Positions 7,847 to 13,601 of a DNA stretch of 14,207 bases are shown here, one piece after another. The notes below the pieces were generated by a model. The model did not search any database. It was not told the DNA's origin and saw only the letters and a program-made list of their open reading frames with translations. This DNA comes from Bacteroidota bacterium (lineage in GTDB: Bacteria > Bacteroidota > Bacteroidia > Bacteroidales > Prolixibacteraceae), in the NCBI GenBank assembly GCA_030706665.1, contig JAUZOB010000052.1, positions 1-14,207 of the forward strand, given 5' to 3'. The translations under genes and the position numbers were made by a program. Numbering within the stretch: the first letter of the stretch is position 1; the number at the start of each line of letters is the position of its first letter.

Positions 7847-7926
7847 TACCCTTTCCCTACCGTTGAACTACCGTTTCTTTACCCATATCGGTAGAGAAAC
7901 GGTAGTCCAACGGTAAAGCAAGGGTA
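7847..7926. repeat. 80-bp palindrome with TACC/GGTA recurring every 11 bp
   Basis: The left arm 7847-7883 and right arm 7890-7926 form a 37-bp stem with 5 non-Watson-Crick positions and a 6-nt loop (7884-7889). The inner 26 bp differ at only two positions. TACC begins at 7847, 7858, 7869 and 7880, and GGTA at 7890, 7901, 7912 and 7923, all with an exact 11-nt period. The left-arm units are TACCCTTTCCC, TACCGTTGAAC and TACCGTTTCTT. It lies between the convergent folK and upp genes. No T-run follows on either strand, so it is not an ordinary terminator. It may be a dispersed intergenic repeat or a protein-binding array. Confidence 0.85.
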
Positions 7927-7986
7927 AATCAACAATGGTGTTGTTGCTGTCTTGTCCTGAAATAGGTTTACAAGAAAAGTAAATCA

Positions 7987-8015
7987 AAAACAGGGGAATG
8001 GAAATATCCTGTTTT
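7987..8015 (-). terminator. Terminator of the upp transcript
   Basis: AAAACAGG (7987-7994) pairs with CCTGTTTT (8008-8015), an 8-bp stem with a 13-nt loop. It begins inside the upp stop codon and is followed on the minus strand by TGATTT after the T-rich arm. Placement directly at the end of upp supports the role. On the plus strand it could also stop folK read-through. Confidence 0.6.
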
Positions 8016-8694
8016 AGAAATGGGATACCTTTTCCTTGGAGTCGATCTTTTCCCCGTAAGCAAGATCTCCTGCATCTCCTAAGCCGGGAACGATGTATGA
8101 TTTATCGGTCAGGTGTTCGTCAATTGCTCCTACCCAAAGGGTTATGTTGTCGGCATGGATGTGATCCTGCACATATTTAATTCCTTCGCTGCTTGCGATG
8201 ATTGCCACTAAATGCACGTGCTTCGGATCCCCTTTTTCCAGTAATGCTTTGTAACCGATTTCCATGGAGGAGCCTGTTGCCAGCATCGGGTCGGAGAGAA
8301 TTACGTTTTTATCGTCAAGAGTAGGAGAGGCGATGTATTCAAATTCGATGACAAATTCATTCTTTGAAATGTATTTGCGGTAGGCAGAGATGAAAGCATT
8401 TTCTCCACGGTCGAAATAATTGAGAAATCCCTGGTGTAACGGGAGACCTGCCCTTAAAATGGTAGCCAGCACCGGTTGTGATTGCAATACCGGGACTTTT
8501 GCGATTCCAAGCGGGGTTTTTACATCTTTGACTACATATTCCAGTTCCTTGCTGATTTCGTAGGCCATAATTTCTCCGATCCTCTGTAGGTTTCTTCTGA
8601 AACGCAGCGGGTCAACCTGAATATTCTCATCCCTGATTTCGGATATATACTCATTGAAAAGAGAATGGTGCTCTCCTAGATTGATGACTTTCAT
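8014..8694 (-). CDS. upp: Uracil phosphoribosyltransferase
   Basis: Upp converts uracil and PRPP to UMP in pyrimidine salvage. With the start at ATG 8694 the protein has 226 residues and begins MKVINLGEHHS, in the usual Upp style. An upstream TTG (8718) would add eight residues but directly abuts the previous stop and has no support. Visible are TILRAGLPLHQG (78-89), the PRPP-binding loop VILSDPMLATGSSM (131-144), and the uracil-binding C-terminal segment YIVPGLGDAGDLAYG (200-214). It follows the GNAT gene by 24 bp with no promoter or terminator between them, so it is probably the last gene of the deacetylase operon, ending in the hairpin at 7987-8015. Confidence 0.95.
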   Translation of the reverse strand: MKVINLGEHHSLFNEYISEIRDENIQVDPLRFRRNLQRIGEIMAYEISKELEYVVKDVKTPLGIAKVPVLQSQPVLATILRAGLPLHQGFLNYFDRGENAFISAYRKYISKNEFVIEFEYIASPTLDDKNVILSDPMLATGSSMEIGYKALLEKGDPKHVHLVAIIASSEGIKYVQDHIHADNITLWVGAIDEHLTDKSYIVPGLGDAGDLAYGEKIDSKEKVSHF

Positions 8695-8718
8695 ATAAGA
8701 TTTTAATATATTAAACAA

Positions 8719-9651
8719 TCACTTTAATTTCTTAATCCATTTTAGGGGCAAAGGGAGCCTGTTCCTCCTGATAGAGTAATAGGTGAACGGGACAGCCCCG
8801 AAGCCTTTATAGAATTGTGCGATTCCGTCAATGTTCGATCCCTCGAAATCAAGGATCTCTGGTTTCCCTGCATTGTTCCGGATATAGCTGTCGATGAGCA
8901 GGAACATTGATCTGTTTTCGTATCCCTCTTCGTTGGATGCAGCTGCCAGAAAAACAGGATGATGGTGCGTACGGACAAAAAGAGCAACGGCTGTTAATTC
9001 TTTTTGCGGGTTTAATGCTCCCAACATCTCGGCAACCCCAAAATTTGTGGTGCTTTCAATAATTCTCGACAGATTCTGAAAAGTTTCTTCTTTTAATTTT
9101 ACCCATGCCGTGATATTCGTCTGGTAAAATGAAAGAAACTGAACGGGGTTTTTAAGTCTTGCTATGGTAATCCCGCTTTCTGCTGCTTTCCGGATATTGA
9201 GTGTGGTATTGATACTATACCCGTCGATGATTGATTCGTAAGGTGCATTCAGGTCAAGCATGTAAGTCCTGTTCTGCTTGGTGTTGAAGGAACTTCCGGT
9301 ATATACATTTTCAGGGTTGAGGTTAATCTCAACCAGGTTAAAATGAGAGGGAATAGCCTCCAGAAATGAAATTGTAATCTCGGGTTCTATCAATAAGGGA
9401 GAGAAAACTCCGCCCTGTTGTGTGAATGCCGGTTGATATAAATAAGAGAATCCATATTTCCGGTTGGCGGTAAGTGGCATCACATAATCGTAGTTTCCCC
9501 AAACCAACGCTTCCCAATTCGGGCAGACACAGTTCAGATACCAGGAGAAAGCATATATGATCCCATTGCTTGAGTTGGCGATACAGAGATCCCAACGATA
9601 GAAATCAATTTCATCGTGGGTTAAATATTTAATCTCCCCCTTCCTGTTCAT
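8719..9651 (-). CDS. FemAB-like GNAT-fold protein (putative acyl/aminoacyltransferase)
   Basis: I recognise this as the Bacteroidales FemAB-like acetyltransferase type rather than by a catalytic residue. Its landmarks are VMPLTANRKYGFSYLYQPAF (57-76), LVWGNY (49-54), a LNIRKAAESGITI segment (151-163), and the end motif DFEGSNIDGIAQFYKGFGA (268-286), which resembles the GNAT acyl-CoA or FemX substrate region. No signal peptide or membrane helix is evident, so it is likely cytoplasmic. I use ATG 9651 (310 residues) because it overlaps the upstream stop in an ATGA arrangement. A longer frame to 9714 would overlap the deacetylase by 67 bp. Its donor and acceptor are unknown. The tight coupling suggests it modifies the same cell-envelope saccharide or peptide as the deacetylase. 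Confidence 0.75.
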   Translation of the reverse strand: MNRKGEIKYLTHDEIDFYRWDLCIANSSNGIIYAFSWYLNCVCPNWEALVWGNYDYVMPLTANRKYGFSYLYQPAFTQQGGVFSPLLIEPEITISFLEAIPSHFNLVEINLNPENVYTGSSFNTKQNRTYMLDLNAPYESIIDGYSINTTLNIRKAAESGITIARLKNPVQFLSFYQTNITAWVKLKEETFQNLSRIIESTTNFGVAEMLGALNPQKELTAVALFVRTHHHPVFLAAASNEEGYENRSMFLLIDSYIRNNAGKPEILDFEGSNIDGIAQFYKGFGAVPFTYYSIRRNRLPLPLKWIKKLK

Positions 9652-10964
9652 GATTCCATATATTTTACCCCCATTCCCAGCATTTCGTCGAATACCTCTT
9701 TCCATCCTTCCCATCGTCCGTATTCTCCCAGACTTTCATTGTGCCATACAGGGATAAATGTTCCTCCGACTTTACGAACCTCCTCCATCTTTGCCTTGAT
9801 TTCCTGAATTGCTTGTTGAGGCGAATATTCCAGAAATTTATTCAATGTCGAATCCATGACCTGAAAAGGGACTATCTTCAGATTCGTCGAACAATTTTTT
9901 ACCATATCGAAGAATGGATAGGGAGTGCATAGTCCGGAGCGAAATCCGCATAAAGTTGTCAGCCCCATGGAGTAATCCTCGGAGATGCGATTCTTGATTA
10001 GGGTGCGATATGAATGAGGAAGCGAAATTCGGATATAATGTTGTCTGCTTTTTGTGATATTCCCATTGGTAATGGTCGCCAAACGATTGATCTCTTTCTG
10101 GATACGGAGGTTGCTGAAAGCAGCTCCGTAAGAAGGATGAATCCCTATTTCAGAATGGCTGTGCAAAGACTGAATAAGTTCTACGAGATGTGTATTGCGG
10201 TGCGACAGGTTTTTATCGTACGTCCCGTAATCTCCCAGAAGAATGAAATAGATCGGATCGAGGTTGCTTTTTTGTGCCTGCGTCCTGATATAATTATAGT
10301 TGTCGTAAGGATCGGTTTGATTTCCGGAAAGCACGTCAATTCGTTTACGGGCTTCATGGATCTCTCCCTGAACTATATTTTTCAGAGTGCTTCCTGTCTG
10401 ACGGAGAAAACTTTGATGACGGAATGCATAGGCATTGTCAATGTCGATTGTGAGCAGGAACCGAAACTTCCGGTGGGGCGGACAAAATGAGTTGTATCTC
10501 TCTTTAATCTTTTCGACAACGAGCTGTGCCCATTGTTCAACAACCGGAGTATCATAAAATGAGTGGCTGAAAGAGAACGATGAATTCTCTTCGAAACGAC
10601 CGTGGGCATCTTTAGGATGAGACCGATATTCCTCTACTCTTGCTGCTAAAAAGAATCCGGCTGCAAAAGGATCGAACGGAAGAAAAGAATTGCGGTCGGA
10701 CTGAAAGAATACTTGCCGGTCTTCCCATGAGAATACTTCCGGAAAGGTTTGTGGGATTTCATCCGTAGAAAGTAAAGAATTTGGCTTCATGTAAAGCCCT
10801 TCGTCAATGATGTCGGACGAATAGTTGAGTTTCGGACCTTGCCAATTCAGGTATTCGGTTCGATCTTCAGTAAGGGAAAAATCAGTACTGATCAGGGTTT
10901 CGAAAAAAAGCCTGAACGTATACTCTATTCTTGGTGTTACTTTATCACAGAAAATCAGAACCAT
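9648..10964 (-). CDS. Polysaccharide deacetylase family protein (NodB-like domain with N-terminal extension)
   Basis: The protein has 438 residues. The first ~165 form an extension typical of the Bacteroidales version of this family (DUF7033-like). The NodB-like part starts with LLTIDIDNAY (170-179), whose aspartates match the TFDD metal/catalytic motif. It continues with EIGIHPSYGA (272-281), holding the first metal-site histidine, SRQHYIRISLPHSY (306-319), GFRSGLCTPYPFFD (340-353), and VWHNES (406-411). These imply a metal-dependent N- or O-deacetylase of a carbohydrate, though the substrate is not visible. There is no signal peptide, so it may act on cytoplasmic precursors. ATG 10964 follows an AAAGG sequence. 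An exact consensus promoter lies immediately upstream, and the stop TGA overlaps the next gene's ATG. Confidence 0.8.
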   Translation of the reverse strand: MVLIFCDKVTPRIEYTFRLFFETLISTDFSLTEDRTEYLNWQGPKLNYSSDIIDEGLYMKPNSLLSTDEIPQTFPEVFSWEDRQVFFQSDRNSFLPFDPFAAGFFLAARVEEYRSHPKDAHGRFEENSSFSFSHSFYDTPVVEQWAQLVVEKIKERYNSFCPPHRKFRFLLTIDIDNAYAFRHQSFLRQTGSTLKNIVQGEIHEARKRIDVLSGNQTDPYDNYNYIRTQAQKSNLDPIYFILLGDYGTYDKNLSHRNTHLVELIQSLHSHSEIGIHPSYGAAFSNLRIQKEINRLATITNGNITKSRQHYIRISLPHSYRTLIKNRISEDYSMGLTTLCGFRSGLCTPYPFFDMVKNCSTNLKIVPFQVMDSTLNKFLEYSPQQAIQEIKAKMEEVRKVGGTFIPVWHNESLGEYGRWEGWKEVFDEMLGMGVKYMES

Positions 10965-10986
10965 CCTTTACTTCAATACATTCTCG

Positions 10987-11017
10987 CAAAAATAATTCTA
11001 GTATTTGCAATGACAAA
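10987..11017 (-). promoter_or_regulatory. Promoter of the deacetylase-GNAT-upp operon
   Basis: On the minus strand TTTG (11017-11014) is followed by exactly 19 nt and TATTTTTG (10994-10987), a perfect Bacteroidetes consensus. The predicted start is only 15-20 nt before ATG 10964, giving a very short leader. This separates the operon from radC upstream. Confidence 0.85.
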
Positions 11018-11033
11018 GAAAATAACGAATAAC

Positions 11034-11069
11034 GATGAATTATTTTTTCCCTCCTCAATGTAATTCATC
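11034..11069 (-). terminator. Possible weak terminator after radC
   Basis: GATGAATTA (11034-11042) and TAATTCATC (11061-11069) form a perfect 9-bp stem with an 18-nt loop that abuts the radC stop codon. The minus-strand sequence after it is T-rich but interrupted (GTTATTCGTTATTTTC). The AT-rich stem and large loop make the terminator role uncertain. Confidence 0.35.
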
Positions 11070-11765
11070 TCAAAGCTGTCCTTCGTCGGCGAAACTATAG
11101 TACGTTTGGCTTCCCACAATGATGTGGTCAAGAACAGGAATGTCTAGTATTTGCCCGGCCTCTTTGATCTTATTGGTTATTTTGCAATCCGCATCACTGG
11201 GGGTGCAGTTGCCTGACGGGTGGTTGTGTATCAGTATGAGTGATGAAGCAAGGATCTCGACCCCTTTTTTCAGGATGATGCGAACATCGGTTATGGTTCC
11301 GCTAATGCCTCCCTGACTGATTTTTTGCTGTTGGATGATTTTGTTGGCACGATCCAGAAATAGTACCCAAAATTCTTCATAGGCCAGATCTCCCAATTGT
11401 GACTGGAAGATCTCAGCTACATCGCGGCTGCTTGTAATCTTTTGTTTTTCCGAAAGGGCCGATGCTCTTCTTCTGCGGCCCAGTTCAAGTGCTGCGATGA
11501 TGCGGATTGCTTTGGCATCGCCAATTCCCTTGAATTTGTTGTAGTCGTGCAATTCGAGTTTTCCAAGTTCGGAAAGGTTGTTGTGAACTTCTGACATGAT
11601 CCGTTTGGAAAGATCTACGGCTGACTCATTGGGGGTGCCTGAGCCAATAATAATGGCAAGGAGTTCGGCGTCGGAAAGTGTAGGTAGTCCTTTAAACTTA
11701 AGTTTCTCCCGGGGTCGGTCTTCCAATGCCCATTCTTTGATGCTGAGTTTCTGATATTCGGGCAT
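11070..11765 (-). CDS. radC: RadC family JAB/MPN-domain protein
   Basis: The 231 residues show the standard chromosomal RadC layout. An N-terminal helical region with EDRPREKL and LSDAELLAIIIGSG (30-43) is followed by a helix-hairpin-helix-like segment FKGIGDAKAIRIIAALELG (78-96) and a C-terminal JAB/MPN domain. That domain carries the metal-binding pattern HNHPSG...D (H180, H182, S184, D193), so the JAMM metal site is intact. The name is historical. The proposed link to DNA repair has been questioned, and the true substrate of chromosomal RadC proteins is not settled. A perfect consensus promoter lies 25 nt upstream, so it forms its own unit between rpsT and the deacetylase operon. Confidence 0.94.
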   Translation of the reverse strand: MPEYQKLSIKEWALEDRPREKLKFKGLPTLSDAELLAIIIGSGTPNESAVDLSKRIMSEVHNNLSELGKLELHDYNKFKGIGDAKAIRIIAALELGRRRRASALSEKQKITSSRDVAEIFQSQLGDLAYEEFWVLFLDRANKIIQQQKISQGGISGTITDVRIILKKGVEILASSLILIHNHPSGNCTPSDADCKITNKIKEAGQILDIPVLDHIIVGSQTYYSFADEGQL

Positions 11766-11789
11766 GATCTTAAGATTGTTTTACAATAT

Positions 11790-11820
11790 CAAATTTACAA
11801 ATATTGCATTGCAACTCAAA
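11790..11820 (-). promoter_or_regulatory. Promoter of radC
   Basis: On the minus strand TTTG (11820-11817), a 19-nt spacer, and TAAATTTG (11797-11790) match the Bacteroidetes consensus exactly. The start would lie near 11783, leaving a leader of about 18 nt before ATG 11765. Confidence 0.85.
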
Positions 11821-11970
11821 GTGCCGGTTTAGAAAAAAGATTAAGAAAGGAATGTGCTGCCTGTTTGTAATGTGTGAGGACGATGCAGGGAGTGTAAAAG
11901 ATATTATTGGCGAATCCCGGATCAGAACTGATTCTTGAAAGGGAGAAATGGGAAGGCTAGATGCTAAAAA

Positions 11971-11994
11971 AGCCCTTTCAATCATGAAAGGGCT
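11971..11994 (-). terminator. Rho-independent terminator of the tRNA-Glu/rpsT unit
   Basis: AGCCCTTTCA (11971-11980) pairs with TGAAAGGGCT (11985-11994): a perfect 10-bp stem with a 4-nt loop. On the minus strand it is followed directly by a T-run and TAGC. It lies 25 nt after the rpsT stop codon. Confidence 0.93.
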
Positions 11995-12018
11995 GATAGT
12001 ATAAGATGTAATTAAATC

Positions 12019-12270
12019 TTACAATTTGTTGACGTGAACCGTAAGGCTTGATTTTAAATTCGCAGCCTTGTTTTTGTGGATCACATTTTTCTGTGCAAGT
12101 CTGTCAATCAGAGAGGTAACTTTAGGCAAGAGTTCTGCTGCAACTTCTTTTTCGCTAATTCCACGAAGTTTCTTTACAGCATTACGCATTGTTCTTGCAT
12201 AGTATCTGTTGTGAAGTGTCTTTACTTCACTCTGTCTGATTCTTTTTAAAGCTGATTTATGATTTGCCAT
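12019..12270 (-). CDS. rpsT: 30S ribosomal protein S20
   Basis: S20 binds 16S rRNA near the 5' and 3' minor domains of the small subunit and aids its assembly. The protein has 83 residues and begins MANHKSALKRIRQSE, the normal S20 start, then shows the lysine- and arginine-rich helical repeats (YYARTMRNAVKKLR, LIDRLAQKNVIHKNKAANLK) expected of a three-helix bundle. The frame is open upstream to 12423, but that part is the tRNA-Glu gene. ATG 12270 is correct because a strong AAGGAG (12285-12280) lies 9 nt before it. It is preceded by tRNA-Glu only 26 bp away and shares its promoter, and it ends in a strong terminator. Confidence 0.97.
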   Translation of the reverse strand: MANHKSALKRIRQSEVKTLHNRYYARTMRNAVKKLRGISEKEVAAELLPKVTSLIDRLAQKNVIHKNKAANLKSSLTVHVNKL

Positions 12271-12296
12271 CTCTAGTTTCTCCTTGTAAAAAAATG

Positions 12297-12368
12297 TAGC
12301 CCGTAGGGGATTCGAACCCCTATTACAAGAATGAAAATCTTGCGTCCTAACCCTTAGACGAACGGGCC
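12297..12368 (-). tRNA. tRNA-Glu (anticodon TTC)
   Basis: The reverse complement folds into a 72-nt cloverleaf. The acceptor stem pairs GGCCCGT with ACGGGCT (G-T at the first pair), followed by discriminator A. The anticodon stem CAAGA/TCTTG encloses TTTTCAT, giving anticodon TTC. The T-arm is AGGGG-TTCGAAT-CCCCT. CCA is not encoded. It lies between a perfect promoter and rpsT, so the tRNA is probably cut from a common primary transcript that continues into the S20 message. Confidence 0.97.
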
Positions 12369-12393
12369 AACTTATTTTTAATTTTTGGTGGTG

Positions 12394-12424
12394 CAAAATT
12401 AGTGATTCTGCTTTAACCTCCAAA
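12394..12424 (-). promoter_or_regulatory. Promoter of tRNA-Glu and rpsT
   Basis: On the minus strand TTTG (12424-12421), a 19-nt spacer, and TAATTTTG (12401-12394) form a perfect Bacteroidetes consensus, with transcription expected to start near 12387, about 19 nt before the tRNA. No other promoter is visible in the 26 bp between the tRNA and rpsT. Confidence 0.87.
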
Positions 12425-12545
12425 TTTTTTTTAATCTTTTTTTATCACTGCTTCTTTAAGCGGTGTGCCTTTTTGTTTAAGGCGATGCAAAGAAAAGGCG
12501 ATTTTTTTAAACTGCCAAATGTTTCCTTTAAAAAAACGGAAAAAA

Positions 12546-13487
12546 TTACCTCCATTCGACAATCATGCCCCTCTCTTTTTCCAGGAGATAGGAAGGAATG
12601 TTTTTAATAATTTCTTTTTCAAGTATTTCTATGATCTTCTTGCGTCCGTAGAATTCGGAATAGACCAGGCTGACTTCGCGAAGAGGCTTTAATCCCTCAA
12701 AGTCCTTCACATTTTTTCTGCGATTTTCATTCATATCGTTCATCGCCAATTCCGGGATGAGCGTAATTCCGCCTTCATTGTCGACAATTTTAATGAGCGT
12801 TTCCATTGAACCTGCTTCAAATTCAAATGGCAGCCGGTTTTTATGAGTGCCTTTCGCTTTGCAAAGATTGATAACCTGGTTCCTGAAGCAATGACCGTCG
12901 CTCAATAACCAGATATCCGAAAGCGATACGTCTTGTACGCGCAATGTTTTGTGATGGCTGAGCGGGTGGTCGGGATGAGTATAAACCTTCATCTCTTCGT
13001 AGAAAAGAGGTCTTTCTATAATCTTCTCTTCGTGGAGAGGAGTTACCAAAATTCCGATGTCGATGGCATCTTTGCGTAATGCTTCAATGATTTTGTCGGT
13101 AAAAAGCTCTTCTACCTTAATGTTTAGCCTGGGGTAATCTCGCTTGAGACTTCCAATAAAGAGCGGTAAAAGGTAGGGGGAGAGAGTCGGAATAATTCCG
13201 AGCCGCAGGGTTCCTCCAATAAAATGTTTGTGTTCTTCGATGACGAGATTGATTTGTTCTGCTTCACGCAGCGCTTTCCTTGCCTGCTCAATGATCTCAA
13301 TTCCAATTTCAGTGGGCACCAGGGGTTGGCGATTCCTGTCAAAAATAGTTACCCCCAGGTCATCTTCCAGTTTCTTTATCTGCATGCTCAGAGTTGGCTG
13401 GGTAATAAAGCATTTTTCGGCAGCTTTGCCATAATGTCTGCACTGATCGACGGCAACAATGTATTCAAGTTGTGTGAGCGTTATCAT
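12546..13487 (-). CDS. oxyR: OxyR-like LysR family transcriptional regulator (peroxide sensor)
   Basis: The 313-residue protein has an N-terminal LysR winged helix-turn-helix (about 1-62: LTQLEYIVAVDQCRHYGKAA, FITQPTLSMQIKKLE, LGVTIFDR), a linker helix, and a substrate/redox domain. The diagnostic part is LLSDGHCFRNQVINLC, with C200 and C209 at the same spacing and context as the redox pair C199/C208 of E. coli OxyR, flanked by the conserved GH and R. This marks it as a hydrogen peroxide sensor that switches by disulfide formation and activates catalase and peroxiredoxin genes, rather than a metabolite-binding LysR. It is monocistronic and divergent from prfB across 114 bp. I see no clear promoter consensus for it and no confident OxyR operator. 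Confidence 0.9.
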   Translation of the reverse strand: MITLTQLEYIVAVDQCRHYGKAAEKCFITQPTLSMQIKKLEDDLGVTIFDRNRQPLVPTEIGIEIIEQARKALREAEQINLVIEEHKHFIGGTLRLGIIPTLSPYLLPLFIGSLKRDYPRLNIKVEELFTDKIIEALRKDAIDIGILVTPLHEEKIIERPLFYEEMKVYTHPDHPLSHHKTLRVQDVSLSDIWLLSDGHCFRNQVINLCKAKGTHKNRLPFEFEAGSMETLIKIVDNEGGITLIPELAMNDMNENRRKNVKDFEGLKPLREVSLVYSEFYGRKKIIEILEKEIIKNIPSYLLEKERGMIVEWR

Positions 13488-13559
13488 ATCCCGTGGAGTC
13501 TTATTTCGTAAATATATAACTTAATTTCGGACAGTTGAGGAGAGTGTTTGAACAATTCC

Positions 13560-13567
13560 TATTTTTG
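13560..13567 (+). promoter_or_regulatory. Candidate -7 element for prfB
   Basis: TATTTTTG is an exact TAnnTTTG box, placing the start about 25-30 nt before ATG 13602. No TTTG occurs at the usual 19-21 nt upstream spacing. The nearest is a TTGA at 13535-13538, which is a weak match. The -33 box is therefore doubtful. Confidence 0.4.
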
Positions 13568-13601
13568 TGGTTTAATTAAACTGAAATTAAAAACAAGGAA
13601 T

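Noticed and set aside
8695..8718. TTG start adding eight residues to Upp
   Set aside because: The TTG directly abuts the preceding stop, and Upp proteins start with the MKxINLG-type sequence found at ATG 8694.
9652..9714. Longer start for the GNAT protein
   Set aside because: It would overlap the deacetylase by 67 bp with a glycine/arginine-rich leader. The ATGA overlap at 9651 is the natural coupled start.
11770..11985. 71-codon minus-strand ORF between rpsT and radC
   Set aside because: It overlaps the rpsT terminator and the radC promoter, has no recognisable domain, and begins inside the terminator hairpin. The region reads as regulatory spacer.
12271..12423. 51-codon N-terminal extension of S20
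   Set aside because: The extension is the translated tRNA-Glu gene and its promoter. The normal S20 start MANHKS has a strong AAGGAG upstream.
12440..12500. Hairpins near CACTGCTT...AAGCGGTG and the GCCTT...AAGGC pair as an oxyR terminator
   Set aside because: On the minus strand the first stem is followed by an A-run rather than a T-run and contains a mismatch, and the second is only 5 bp. Neither is convincing as an oxyR terminator.
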